Positions 17,101 through 24,842 of a stretch of DNA of 64,000 nucleotides are shown here, in pieces. A program made the translations under genes and the position numbers. Location: assembly GCA_041390625.1 (NCBI GenBank), contig JAWKPM010000013.1:38369-102368 (forward strand), given 5' to 3'. This stretch comes from RBC038 sp041390625. Its GTDB lineage: Bacteria > Chloroflexota > Dehalococcoidia > UBA2979. The notes below the pieces were generated by a model. That model was given only the letters and a program-made list of their open reading frames with translations. It ran no database searches and was not told where the DNA came from. Every line of letters starts with the position of its first letter. Within the stretch, counting starts at the first letter, position 1.

Positions 17101-17619
17101 GTCCGTCCGTCGAGGCGTGAAGCTCGACTCTCGCCCCTCGATCTGGTCGATGTGCATGCGGTAGTGCCGGTAGAGCGCCCGCAGCATCTGGATCACCGTC
17201 ATATCGCCCCAGCCGGTGTTCCGACCGACCCGCTGCAGTGCTTCGTCCGGGATCGAGTCGATGAGCGCGAGCGTCTGCGCCCGCCGCTCCTCGAGGGCCA
17301 CGAGCAGCTCATCCAGCGTCCGAGGCTCGCTCGGGGGCGGAAACGGGTTCGACTCCTCCGCCACCCGGTACTTCGCCCACAGCTCCGCGAGGTCCGGCTC
17401 GTCCTCCTGTGCCGCCTTGGCCGCCATCGAGGACCAGATGTCTTCCCCCAGCAGCTGATGCTCGATCTGCTGCAGCGCCGACCACTCGCCCGGCTGCGGC
17501 GGCGTGCTCAGCTCCTCCGCCGACAGCCGCTTCACGACCTCGACCATCTCCTCGTGGTGCGCGCGTAGCTTCTCCAGCACGTCCGCGCGCAGCGCCGAGG
17601 AGTCCACCCCGCTCGTCAT
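17086..17619 (-). CDS. DinB-family protein (four-helix bundle, putative metal-dependent)
   Basis: A 177-residue protein with the DinB/YfiT-like pattern: LRAHHEEMVEVVKRLSAEEL, then PGEWSALQQIEHQLLGE carrying the first metal-ligand histidine, and a C-terminal YRHYRMHIDQI supplying two more. The family includes thiol-dependent transferases and damage-induced proteins. ATG 17619 is preferred over a TTG eight codons earlier. It is divergent from an LLM oxidoreductase. Its substrate is unknown. Confidence 0.82.
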   Translation of the reverse strand: MTSGVDSSALRADVLEKLRAHHEEMVEVVKRLSAEELSTPPQPGEWSALQQIEHQLLGEDIWSSMAAKAAQEDEPDLAELWAKYRVAEESNPFPPPSEPRTLDELLVALEERRAQTLALIDSIPDEALQRVGRNTGWGDMTVIQMLRALYRHYRMHIDQIEGRESSFTPRRTDSGGA

Positions 17620-17656
17620 CGCGATCCTCGTCTCCGCGCTCAACGCGAGCGCATGC

Positions 17657-17674
17657 GTGATACGCCTGTGATAC
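17657..17674 (+). promoter_or_regulatory. Direct repeat and extended -10 ahead of the LLM oxidoreductase
   Basis: GTGATAC occurs twice, 11 bp apart (17657-17663 and 17668-17674), one helical turn. The second copy, with the following T, forms TGTGATACT, an extended -10-like sequence, 55 bp before the GTG start. It may also serve the divergent DinB gene. Role inferred. Confidence 0.4.
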
Positions 17675-17729
17675 TAGTGCCCCCGCGCTAGCGGCCACCG
17701 AGGCGTTGACGATCACCGAGGAGCCACCC

Positions 17730-18776
17730 GTGAAGATCGGCGTCGGCCTCAGCCGCAACGCCCCGGACGACTGGGACAGCGCGCTCCGATTCGCCATCGA
17801 GGCCGAGCGCCTCGGCGTCGACTCCATCTGGTCCGCCGAGACCTGGGGCTTCGATGGCGCGACGCCCCTCGCCTACATTGCCTCCCACACCTCGCGGCTC
17901 CGCCTCGGCACGAGCATCCTCCAGATCGGCGCTCGCACCCCTGCCCTCACCGCCATGACCGCGATGTCGATGGCGTCGATGACGAACGATCGCTTCGTGC
18001 TCGGCCTCGGCGTCTCCGGCCCCCAGATCATCGAAGGCTGGCACGGCGTCCCCTTCGACCACCCCGTCCAGCGCACGCGCGAGCTCATCGAGATCATTCG
18101 CCTCATCGAGGCGCGCGAGCGTCTTGAGTACAGCGGCCGCTTCCACCGCCTCCCACTCGGCGACACGAGGCCGATCCGCTCCGCGGCCACCCAGCGACGC
18201 GTCCCGATTCACCTCGCCGCCCTCGGCCCGGCCAACCTGAAGCTCACCGGCGAGCTCGCCGACGGCTGGATCGGCAACTGCTTCATGCCCGAGACCGCCG
18301 AGGTGTACCTCGACCCTCTCAAGCGCGCCGCCGAGGGCGCCGGCCGCCGCCTCGAGGACATCGAGCTCCAGGTCCCCGTCACCCTCGAGTTCGACGACGA
18401 TCTCGAGGCCGTCGCGAAGCGTCACGCGGAGGGCTACGCCTTCACCTTCGGCGCGATGGGCACGCCCGGCCAGAACTTCTACGTCGCGGCCTTCTCGAGG
18501 CAGGGCTTCGCCGACGAGGTCCACGAGGTCGAGCGCCTCTGGCTCGCCGGCCGCCAGGACGAGGCCCGCGACCGCGTCCCGGTCGAGCTCGCGGTCCGCT
18601 CCAACCTCCTCGGCACCGAGGACACCGTGAAGGATCGCCTCCGCGCTTACCGCGACGCCGGCATCGACGCCCTGCGCGTCGGCCTCCGAGGCGACACCGT
18701 CGACGAGCGCCTCGAGCAGCTCGCCCGCCTCATGCCCCTCGTCGCCGAAGTCACCACCGAGGCCTCAAGCGACTGA
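17730..18776 (+). CDS. LLM-class F420-dependent oxidoreductase
   Basis: A 348-residue luciferase-like TIM-barrel protein: KIGVGLSRNAPDD at the N-terminus, GVDSIWSAETWGFD, LRLGTSILQIGARTPA, RFVLGLGVSGPQIIEGWHG and ELADGWIGNCF, all characteristic of F420-dependent LLM enzymes such as the Rv/MSMEG group. GTG 17730 is preferred because CGAGGAG lies six bases upstream; a TTG at 17706 is in frame. With the DUF385 protein nearby it indicates that the cell makes coenzyme F420. Substrate unknown. Confidence 0.9.
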   Translation: MKIGVGLSRNAPDDWDSALRFAIEAERLGVDSIWSAETWGFDGATPLAYIASHTSRLRLGTSILQIGARTPALTAMTAMSMASMTNDRFVLGLGVSGPQIIEGWHGVPFDHPVQRTRELIEIIRLIEARERLEYSGRFHRLPLGDTRPIRSAATQRRVPIHLAALGPANLKLTGELADGWIGNCFMPETAEVYLDPLKRAAEGAGRRLEDIELQVPVTLEFDDDLEAVAKRHAEGYAFTFGAMGTPGQNFYVAAFSRQGFADEVHEVERLWLAGRQDEARDRVPVELAVRSNLLGTEDTVKDRLRAYRDAGIDALRVGLRGDTVDERLEQLARLMPLVAEVTTEASSD

Positions 18777-18815
18777 CCGCACGCCTCCGGCGGCCACCCC
18801 CGAGGCATACGCCCT

Positions 18816-18917
18816 TCCGAGGGGGCAGGGGGGCGCGACCCCCATACGAGAAGGGGTAGGCGGGCGAGCCAGCCGCGCCGAAGGCGTGCCCATCACCGAG
18901 GCGCCAGCCTCGGCTCC
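18816..18917 (+). repeat. HGHH element 3 (G-tract partly decayed)
   Basis: Hairpin 1 is imperfect (GGGGGG / ACCCCC). The G-tract reads GGGGTAGGCGGGCGAG and has lost two G-runs. Hairpin 2 is CGCC/GGCG with a GAA loop, extended by a G-U and a C-G pair. Hairpin 3 is CCGAGGC/GCCTCGG with a GCCA loop. It lies between converging genes, 34 bp from the stop of the small leftward membrane gene. Confidence 0.85.
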
Positions 18918-18947
18918 GATGACCGACCTCGGAAGACGGCGGGCGGC

Positions 18948-19076
18948 CTAGTCCTTGTTCCTGGGCAGCTTGCTCACGCCCCAGAAGAACACGCCCACCC
19001 CGCTACCGAGCAGGAATATGAAGATGCCCAGTCCAACGGGCGTCCCCCACATGTCCGGAGACCAGAGACCCTCCAT
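18948..19076 (-). CDS. Small single-span membrane protein, 42 residues
   Basis: A very short protein with one hydrophobic helix (GLGIFIFLLGSGVGVFFWGV) ending in a basic KLPRNKD tail, preceded by EGLWSPDMWGTP. ATG 19076 has a GGGAAG sequence about nine bases upstream. It lies alone between two HGHH elements and is less GC-skewed than its surroundings. I do not recognise a family. The clean helix and basic tail suggest a real gene, possibly a small subunit or regulator of a membrane complex. Confidence 0.5.
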   Translation of the reverse strand: MEGLWSPDMWGTPVGLGIFIFLLGSGVGVFFWGVSKLPRNKD

Positions 19077-19255
19077 CTTGCACGCTTCCCTTCTGCCGAG
19101 GCCCAATCCTCGGCGCGCTGATCCGACCGACCGACGCCCGTCCGACGCGACGCCAACCACCCTTGACGAACGACGGCCCGGCGGCCCGCCATGCCGCGCT
19201 CGCGTTCCCGCTGACGGGCAGGGTCACGGCAACTCCGAGGCAATTGCCACCTTCT

Positions 19256-19358
19256 GGAGAGGGGGCGAGGGGGCGCGGCCCCCATTCGTGAAGGGTGGGC
19301 GGGCGGGCCAGTCACCCCGAAGGGGTGTCCACCACCGAGGCGCCAGCCTCGGTGCCTC
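19256..19358 (+). repeat. HGHH element 4
   Basis: Hairpin 1 GGGGGC/GCCCCC with GCG loop, G-tract GGGTGGGCGGGCGGG (19293-19307), hairpin 2 CACCCC/GGGGTG with GAA loop (19313-19327), hairpin 3 CACCGAGGC/GCCTCGGTG with GCCA loop (19333-19354). It is 24 bp beyond the stop of the leftward DUF385 gene. Confidence 0.9.
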
Positions 19359-19378
19359 CCCTCTGCCCAGGACGAGAA

Positions 19379-19810
19379 CTATCGAGGCGACGCCCGGAAC
19401 ACCGGAATCACGCGCTCCGTCCGAGTCTGATACTCCGCGTACGGCGGAAACGCCTCCACCGCCAGCGCCCACAGCCGATCCCGCTCCGGCCCGTCCTCCA
19501 CCAGCTCCGCTCGCATCTCTGTCACCTGGTCCCGATCCCGAATCGTCACGTTCGATTCATCGAGGAGGTTGAAGTACCACTTCGGATGCTCCGGCGCCCC
19601 ACCCCTCGAGGCCACCAGCACGTACCCGTCCCCGTCCGCCACCCGCATCAGCGGCGTCTTCCGCACCCCACCCGTCTTCCGCCCTCGATTCGTCACGATG
19701 ATCACCGGCAGCCCGCGCAGCTCCGTGCCCTCCGCGCCGTTCGTCGACTCGTACAGCTCGACCTGCTTGCGCACCCAATCCGTCGGGCTCGGCAGGTACT
19801 CGTTCGTCAT
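19379..19810 (-). CDS. Deazaflavin (F420)-dependent nitroreductase/quinone reductase family protein (DUF385)
   Basis: A 143-residue split beta-barrel protein. It shows LPVIIVTNRGRKTGGVRKTPLM, VASRGGAPEHPKWYFNLL and RDRLWALAVEAFPPYAEYQTRTERVIPVF, which match the Ddn/Rv3547 family that binds reduced F420. ATG 19810 is preceded by GAAGGAG. It reads away from the divergent MFS gene. The substrate could be quinones or nitroaromatics; that cannot be told here. Confidence 0.9.
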   Translation of the reverse strand: MTNEYLPSPTDWVRKQVELYESTNGAEGTELRGLPVIIVTNRGRKTGGVRKTPLMRVADGDGYVLVASRGGAPEHPKWYFNLLDESNVTIRDRDQVTEMRAELVEDGPERDRLWALAVEAFPPYAEYQTRTERVIPVFRASPR

Positions 19811-19942
19811 GCTCAGCTCCTTCTCGAACAGGGCGGCGGCGCCGCGTCGCGGGCCACTCTCGCACCCCTGCCTACACTGGGATCAACACATCGAAGCGTG
19901 CCACCAGCGAGGTGACCTCCGCACAACTGAGTCGAGGCGTCG

Positions 19943-21550
19943 ATGTCACACCTCCAGGCCGCGTCCCCTGCCGAACCCTACGACCGTCGATGGTGGGCGC
20001 TCGGAGTCCTCGTCCTCAGCCTCGTCCTCATCGGCCTCGACAACACCATCGTCAACGTCGCCCTCCCCACGCTCGTCCGAGACCTCAACGCCACCAACAG
20101 CGAGCTCCAGTGGACCGTCGACGCCTACACACTGCTCTTCGCCGGCCTACTGTTGACCGCCGGCTCCGTCGCCGACCGCTACGGGCGGAAGGGCACGCTC
20201 AACTTCGGGCTGATCGTCTTCGGCATCGGTTCCGTGCTCTGCGCGCTCGCCCGGACCCCGACCCAGTTGATCGCCACCAGGGCGCTCGTCGGCAGCGGGG
20301 GCGCCTTCATCATGCCGTCTACCCTCTCGATCCTCACCAACATGTTCCCGCCCTCGGAGCGCGCTCGCGCCATCGGGCTCTGGGCCGCCGCGGCCGGCAT
20401 CGGCATCCCGCTCGGCCCCGTCGCGGGGGGCTGGCTCCTGGAGCACTTCTACTGGGGCTCCGTCTTCCTCGTTAGCGTACCGGTCGTGGTCGCGGCGCTC
20501 GCGTTCGGGCAATGGCTCGTCCCCACCTCCCGCGCGAGCCACCAGGTGGCGCTCGACATCCCCGGCGCCGCCCTCTCGTTCGCCGGACTGGCCGCCCTCG
20601 TCTACGCCCTCATCGAGGCGCCCAATCGAGGTTGGACGTCCACGTCCACCCTCGCGCTCTTCGCCGCCTCGGTCACCCTGCTGGTCGCCTTCATGGTCCG
20701 TGAGCTCCGAACGACGGCTCCGCTTCTCGACATGCGGTTCTTCCGCCGCCCCCGATTCTCGGCCGCCAGCGGCGCTATCGCCCTCATCTTCTTCGCCCTC
20801 TTCGGTTCCCTCTTCGCCCTCACCCAGTACCTGCAGTTCGTCCTCGGCTACTCGCCCCTCGAGGCCGGCATCCGAGTCGTGCCCGTCGCCGCCGGCCTGC
20901 TGATCGGCGCGCCGTCGAGCCCCCGCCTCGCCGAGCGCGTCGGCTCGAAGCTCGTCGTCGCCGCCGGCATGACGCTGACCGCCACCGGCCTCTTCCTGAT
21001 GTCGCGCCTCACCGTGGACACCAGCTACCTCAAGCTCGTCATCGCGCTCGTCGTGATGTCCATCGGCATGGGCTTCTCGATGGCGCCGGCCACCGAGTCG
21101 ATCATGGGCTCCATTCCGCGCGCGAAGGCCGGCGTCGGCTCCGCCATGAACGACACCACCAGGCAGGTGGGCGGCGCGCTCGGCGTCGCCGTTATCGGCT
21201 CCGTCATCTCATCGAGGTACGGCGCGGGCCTCGATCCCCTCGCCGGCACGCTCCCGCCGGCCGGCCTCGCGACCGCCCGGCAGTCCTTGGGCGCCGCGCT
21301 CGAGGAGGCAGGGCGCCTCGGCCCCTCCGGCGCGCCCCTCGCCGCCACCGCCCGCGACTCGTTCGTGCACGCGATGCACGCGGGCTTCGTCGTCGGCGCC
21401 GCCGTCGCCCTGCTCGGCGCGGTCGTCGTGCTCGCGTTCCTGCCTGCTCGCGGCGAGGACGTTGGCGAGAACTTCGAGGAAGACGAGGAGGCCGCGGCCC
21501 CCGCCGGCATGACCGCGCGCTACGTCGATGCCGGGACAGGTGGCGAATGA
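19943..21550 (+). CDS. MFS drug-efflux transporter, DHA2 (14-helix, EmrB/QacA) type
   Basis: A 535-residue membrane protein with many helices. The N-terminal helix ends LDNTIVNVALPTLVRDL, the motif C-like GIPLGPVAGGWLLEHFYWGSVF marks antiporters, and ADRYGRKGTL is motif A. The length and LDxTIVNVALP signature fit the DHA2 proton-drug antiporters. ATG 19943 follows a GAGG-containing spacer. Export of hydrophobic drugs is the family role; the substrate is unknown. The C-terminus is acidic. Confidence 0.92.
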   Translation: MSHLQAASPAEPYDRRWWALGVLVLSLVLIGLDNTIVNVALPTLVRDLNATNSELQWTVDAYTLLFAGLLLTAGSVADRYGRKGTLNFGLIVFGIGSVLCALARTPTQLIATRALVGSGGAFIMPSTLSILTNMFPPSERARAIGLWAAAAGIGIPLGPVAGGWLLEHFYWGSVFLVSVPVVVAALAFGQWLVPTSRASHQVALDIPGAALSFAGLAALVYALIEAPNRGWTSTSTLALFAASVTLLVAFMVRELRTTAPLLDMRFFRRPRFSAASGAIALIFFALFGSLFALTQYLQFVLGYSPLEAGIRVVPVAAGLLIGAPSSPRLAERVGSKLVVAAGMTLTATGLFLMSRLTVDTSYLKLVIALVVMSIGMGFSMAPATESIMGSIPRAKAGVGSAMNDTTRQVGGALGVAVIGSVISSRYGAGLDPLAGTLPPAGLATARQSLGAALEEAGRLGPSGAPLAATARDSFVHAMHAGFVVGAAVALLGAVVVLAFLPARGEDVGENFEEDEEAAAPAGMTARYVDAGTGGE

Positions 21551-21723
21551 CCTTCATCGAGACCCGGCAAGGCCGTCCATTGCCCGAAGGTCCCATCCAC
21601 ACCCGACCTCTCGCCACTCCACCGCGCCCGCGTCGAGCGCTGCAATCGAGGTAGATTCGAGCCGCTCGACCGACATCGAGTGCCGCTGCGCCGCCCCCAG
21701 GGACGATCGAGGAGGGTCAACCC

Positions 21724-22398
21724 ATGTCCGCGAGCGAGAGTCGACCGCAGATTCGCGTCCTCCTCGTCGACGACCACGAGATCGTGCGCCGCGGCCTCCA
21801 GTCCGTGCTCGACCGCAACCCCGAGATCGCCGTCGTCGGTGAGGCCTCTTCCATGCAGACCGGCATCGAGGAAGCCCTCCGCCTCCGCCCCGATGTCGTG
21901 GTGATGGACCTCCGCCTCCCCGACGGCTCCGGCGTCGAGGCCTGTCGCCAGCTCCGCAGCGACCACCCAGACATCGGCGTGCTCATCCTCACCTCCCACG
22001 CCGACGAGGACGCCCTGTTCGCCGCGGTGCTGGCGGGCGCTGCTGGTTATGTCCTGAAGGACCTCGACACGAGTGGCATCCAGAACGCCATCATCACCGT
22101 CGGCCGCGGCGGCTCCCTCCTCGACCCCCAGATGGCCACCCGCGTGCTCGACCGCATGCGTCGAGGCACCACGCAGCACCCGGCCGACGACTCCTTCGCG
22201 TCGCTCTCGCCCCAGGAGGACCGCATCCTCGACATGATTGGCGACGGCCTCACGAACCGTGAGATCGCCGACCGTCTCTCGCTCTCCGAGAAGACCGTGA
22301 AGAACTACGTCTCCGAGCTCTACTCGAAGCTCCGTGTGCAGCGACGCGCCCAGGCGGCGAGCCTCGCGACGGAGCGGAGACTGCGCAAGCAGCAGTGA
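21724..22398 (+). CDS. NarL/LuxR-family response regulator
   Basis: A 224-residue regulator. The receiver domain has LLVDDHEIVRRGL (acidic pocket), VVVMDLRLPDGSG (phospho-acceptor Asp), ILTSHADEDA (Thr/Ser) and YVLKDLD (Lys). The C-terminal GerE-type HTH has LSPQEDRILDMIGDGLTNREIADRLSLSEKTVKNYVSELYSKL, resembling DevR/DosR. GGAGGG precedes the ATG. A PAS histidine kinase gene follows 151 bp downstream, so the two probably form a two-component system. Confidence 0.94.
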   Translation: MSASESRPQIRVLLVDDHEIVRRGLQSVLDRNPEIAVVGEASSMQTGIEEALRLRPDVVVMDLRLPDGSGVEACRQLRSDHPDIGVLILTSHADEDALFAAVLAGAAGYVLKDLDTSGIQNAIITVGRGGSLLDPQMATRVLDRMRRGTTQHPADDSFASLSPQEDRILDMIGDGLTNREIADRLSLSEKTVKNYVSELYSKLRVQRRAQAASLATERRLRKQQ

Positions 22399-22549
22399 GG
22401 GCTGCCGAGGTCATGCCCCCGATCAGGCCCCCCGATCCGCCCCCGGACCGCCACGTGAACCTGCCGTGAGCCACCGACGCTCAAGTCGGTCTCGGCACTC
22501 TGATAGAATCCCACGTGCCGAACGAGCCCTTCCTCGGAAGGGAAATGAG

Positions 22550-23980
22550 ATGCACGCCGCCCCCTTGGACGACGCCGCGTTCCGCGCCATCGTCGATGCC
22601 AACCCCGACTGCGTCCTCCTCGTGGACGCGGGCGGCCTGATCGTCTACGCCAACGCGCAGACGGAGCGCATCTTTGGCTACCCCCTCACCGATCTTCTCG
22701 GGCGTCGCATCGAGGTGCTTATCCCGGAGCGCCACCGCCCCGGCCACGCCATCCACCGCGAGGTCTTCGGCGAGCACCCCGAGACACGCCCCATGGGCAG
22801 CGGCCTCGACCTCCTCGCCGTCCGCGCCGACGGCACCGAGTTCCCCGTCGAGGTCGGGCTGAGCCCCCTCAAGCTGGCGAACGGCGAGACCTGCACGATG
22901 GCCGTCGCGCGCGATATCGCCGCCCGCAAGCGTTCCGAGGCCGCACTCCGCCGCAGCGAGGAGCGCCATCGCCTCCTCGCCGAGCACGTCCAGGACGTCA
23001 TCTACCGCTACCGGCTCGTCCCCGAGCCCGGCTTCGACTACATGAGCCCCGCCGTGTCACGCCTCGTCGGGCACACGCCGGAGGACTTCTACGCCGACCC
23101 GAACCTCATCTATCGCATCACCCACCCCGACGACCGCTCGATCGTCGAGACCGGCCTGTCGGCCCGCGCGCCGGATCAGTACGTCGTCCGCGTCTACGAC
23201 CACCACGGCGGCCTCCGTGCCTTCGAGCAGCACGTCGCCCGCATCCGCGACGATGGCGGACACGTCGTCGCCATCGAGGGCATCGCCCGCGACGTCACCG
23301 AGCGCCGCGCCGCCGACGAGGAGCGCAGCCACCTCCTCGCCGAGATCGAGACCCGCCTCGAGCGCGAGCGCATCGCCGGCGACCTCCACGACGACATCAT
23401 CCAGTCGATCTATGCCGTCGGTCTCGGCCTCCACGCCGACCGTGCCGACGACGACACGGACAAGGAGACCGCCCTCGCGCACGCCATCGAGGGCCTGAAC
23501 ACCGTCATCTCCGCCCTCCGCACCTACATGCAGCAGCTCAACGGCGACTTCGAGGCGCACGCCGCCAACGACACCCTCGCCCGCCGCCTCGAGTCGCTCG
23601 CCGAGGACGCCGAGGGGCTGCGCTGGGACGTGAAGGTCCCGCCCGAGTGCACGCTGGAGCCCGCGTTCGACCGCCACCTCTATCTGCTCGCGAAGGAGCT
23701 CGTGTCGAACGTCCGACGGCACGCCCACGCCTCGCGCGCCGGCATCGAGTTGCACCGCACCGATCGAGGCCTCGTCCTGACGGTGTGGGACGACGGCAAC
23801 GGCTTCGACCGCGACGCCGTCCCGTCCCACTCCTACGGGCTTCGCTCGGTCGACCACCGTGTCGGCATGCTCGGCGGCACCATCGAGGTCGATTCCGAGC
23901 CCGGCCGCGGCACCCGCATCGTCGTCCACGTCCCGCTCGACCGCGTCCAGGACGGCGCACTCTCCGCCGCCGGCGACTAG
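22550..23980 (+). CDS. PAS-domain sensor histidine kinase (HisKA_3 type)
   Basis: A 476-residue soluble kinase. PAS 1 is at about 5-125 (AIVDANPDCVLLVDAGG ... GYPLTDLLGRRIEVLIPERH) and PAS 2 at about 130-255 (EHVQDVIYRYRLVPEPGFDYMSP). A dimerisation/phospho-acceptor helix has GDLHDDIIQ, and the HATPase has ELVSNVRRHAHAS (N box) and WDDGNGFDRD (G box). HisKA_3 kinases pair with NarL-type regulators, as encoded just upstream. There are no membrane segments, so the signal is cytoplasmic. ATG 22550 has GGAAGGGAA upstream; a TAGAAT hexamer at 22504 may be a -10. Confidence 0.93.
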   Translation: MHAAPLDDAAFRAIVDANPDCVLLVDAGGLIVYANAQTERIFGYPLTDLLGRRIEVLIPERHRPGHAIHREVFGEHPETRPMGSGLDLLAVRADGTEFPVEVGLSPLKLANGETCTMAVARDIAARKRSEAALRRSEERHRLLAEHVQDVIYRYRLVPEPGFDYMSPAVSRLVGHTPEDFYADPNLIYRITHPDDRSIVETGLSARAPDQYVVRVYDHHGGLRAFEQHVARIRDDGGHVVAIEGIARDVTERRAADEERSHLLAEIETRLERERIAGDLHDDIIQSIYAVGLGLHADRADDDTDKETALAHAIEGLNTVISALRTYMQQLNGDFEAHAANDTLARRLESLAEDAEGLRWDVKVPPECTLEPAFDRHLYLLAKELVSNVRRHAHASRAGIELHRTDRGLVLTVWDDGNGFDRDAVPSHSYGLRSVDHRVGMLGGTIEVDSEPGRGTRIVVHVPLDRVQDGALSAAGD

Positions 23981-24002
23981 CCCGTCGAGCGCCGAGCGTT
24001 CG

Positions 24003-24413
24003 ATGGCCGGCGTATCGCTCTTCCGTGTGATCGTCCCGGTCGCCGACATCGAGGCCGGCGCCGTGTTCTACGCGAGGCTCCTCGACCACCCCGGCGAGCG
24101 CGTCTCAGCCCTGCGTCACTACTTCGACTGCGACGGCGTCATCCTCGCCTGCGTGCAGCCCTACGACGAGGTCCGTGCGCGCCCCGCCCGACCCGAGGAC
24201 TTCCGCCCCAACCCGGACCGCATCTATCTCGCGACCGAGGATCTCGAGGCCGCGTACGCCCGCGCCGCCGACGCCGGCTGCGACTGGCTCGAGGAAGCGA
24301 TCGCCACCCGCGACTGGGGTGAGCGCTCCTTCTACCTCCGCGACCCCTTTGGCAACCCGCTCTGCTTCGTCGACGCCGGAACCGAGTTCCGAGGCGGCCG
24401 CTTCGTCCGCTGA
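24003..24413 (+). CDS. VOC-superfamily (glyoxalase/bleomycin-resistance fold) protein
   Basis: A 136-residue protein with paired beta-alpha-beta-beta-beta modules: FRVIVPVADIEAGAVFYARLL, IYLATEDLEAAYARAADAGC and ERSFYLRDPFGNPLCFVDAG with the family DPFGNPL turn. It may be a metal-dependent enzyme or a binding protein. It begins 22 bp after the kinase stop and may be co-transcribed with the two-component system. Confidence 0.85.
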   Translation: MAGVSLFRVIVPVADIEAGAVFYARLLDHPGERVSALRHYFDCDGVILACVQPYDEVRARPARPEDFRPNPDRIYLATEDLEAAYARAADAGCDWLEEAIATRDWGERSFYLRDPFGNPLCFVDAGTEFRGGRFVR

Positions 24414-24473
24414 CCCCGCACTGCCCGAACGCGCAGGGAGGCGCATCCGTCCACGCCCCGTAGACTCCCGCCC

Positions 24474-24827
24474 GTGACCGCCGTCGAGGACACGCTCGCC
24501 GACCTCTATCGCGCCTTCAACGCCCGCGACATCGATGCCGTGCTCGCGTGCCTCCATCCCCGGGTCGCCTGGCCGAACGGCTGGGAAGGGGGCGTCCTTC
24601 ACGGCATCGAGGCTGTGCAGGACTACTGGACGAGGCAGTGGCGGGCGATTGATCCGACCGTCGAGCCACTCGTTTTCGCCGTAGCCGCGGACGGCCGCAC
24701 CGTCGTGCGTGTCCACCAGGTGGTCCGCGACCTCGACGGCACCGTCCGCTCCGACTCCACCATCGAGCACGTCTACACCGTCGAGGACGGCCTCGTCACG
24801 AGGATGGAGATTCGCCCCGCCTCCTGA
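24474..24827 (+). CDS. SnoaL-like (NTF2-fold) protein
   Basis: A 117-residue protein with the SnoaL/ketosteroid isomerase-like pattern: LADLYRAFNARDIDAVLACLHPRVAWPN, HGIEAVQDYWTRQW and the C-terminal HVYTVEDGLVTRMEI strands. The GTG start lies seven bases after TAGACT, so the transcript is probably leaderless. The role is undetermined; many such proteins are small enzymes or binding proteins. It converges on fabV with 15 bp between stops. Confidence 0.85.
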   Translation: MTAVEDTLADLYRAFNARDIDAVLACLHPRVAWPNGWEGGVLHGIEAVQDYWTRQWRAIDPTVEPLVFAVAADGRTVVRVHQVVRDLDGTVRSDSTIEHVYTVEDGLVTRMEIRPAS

Positions 24828-24842
24828 CATACATCGAGGCGT

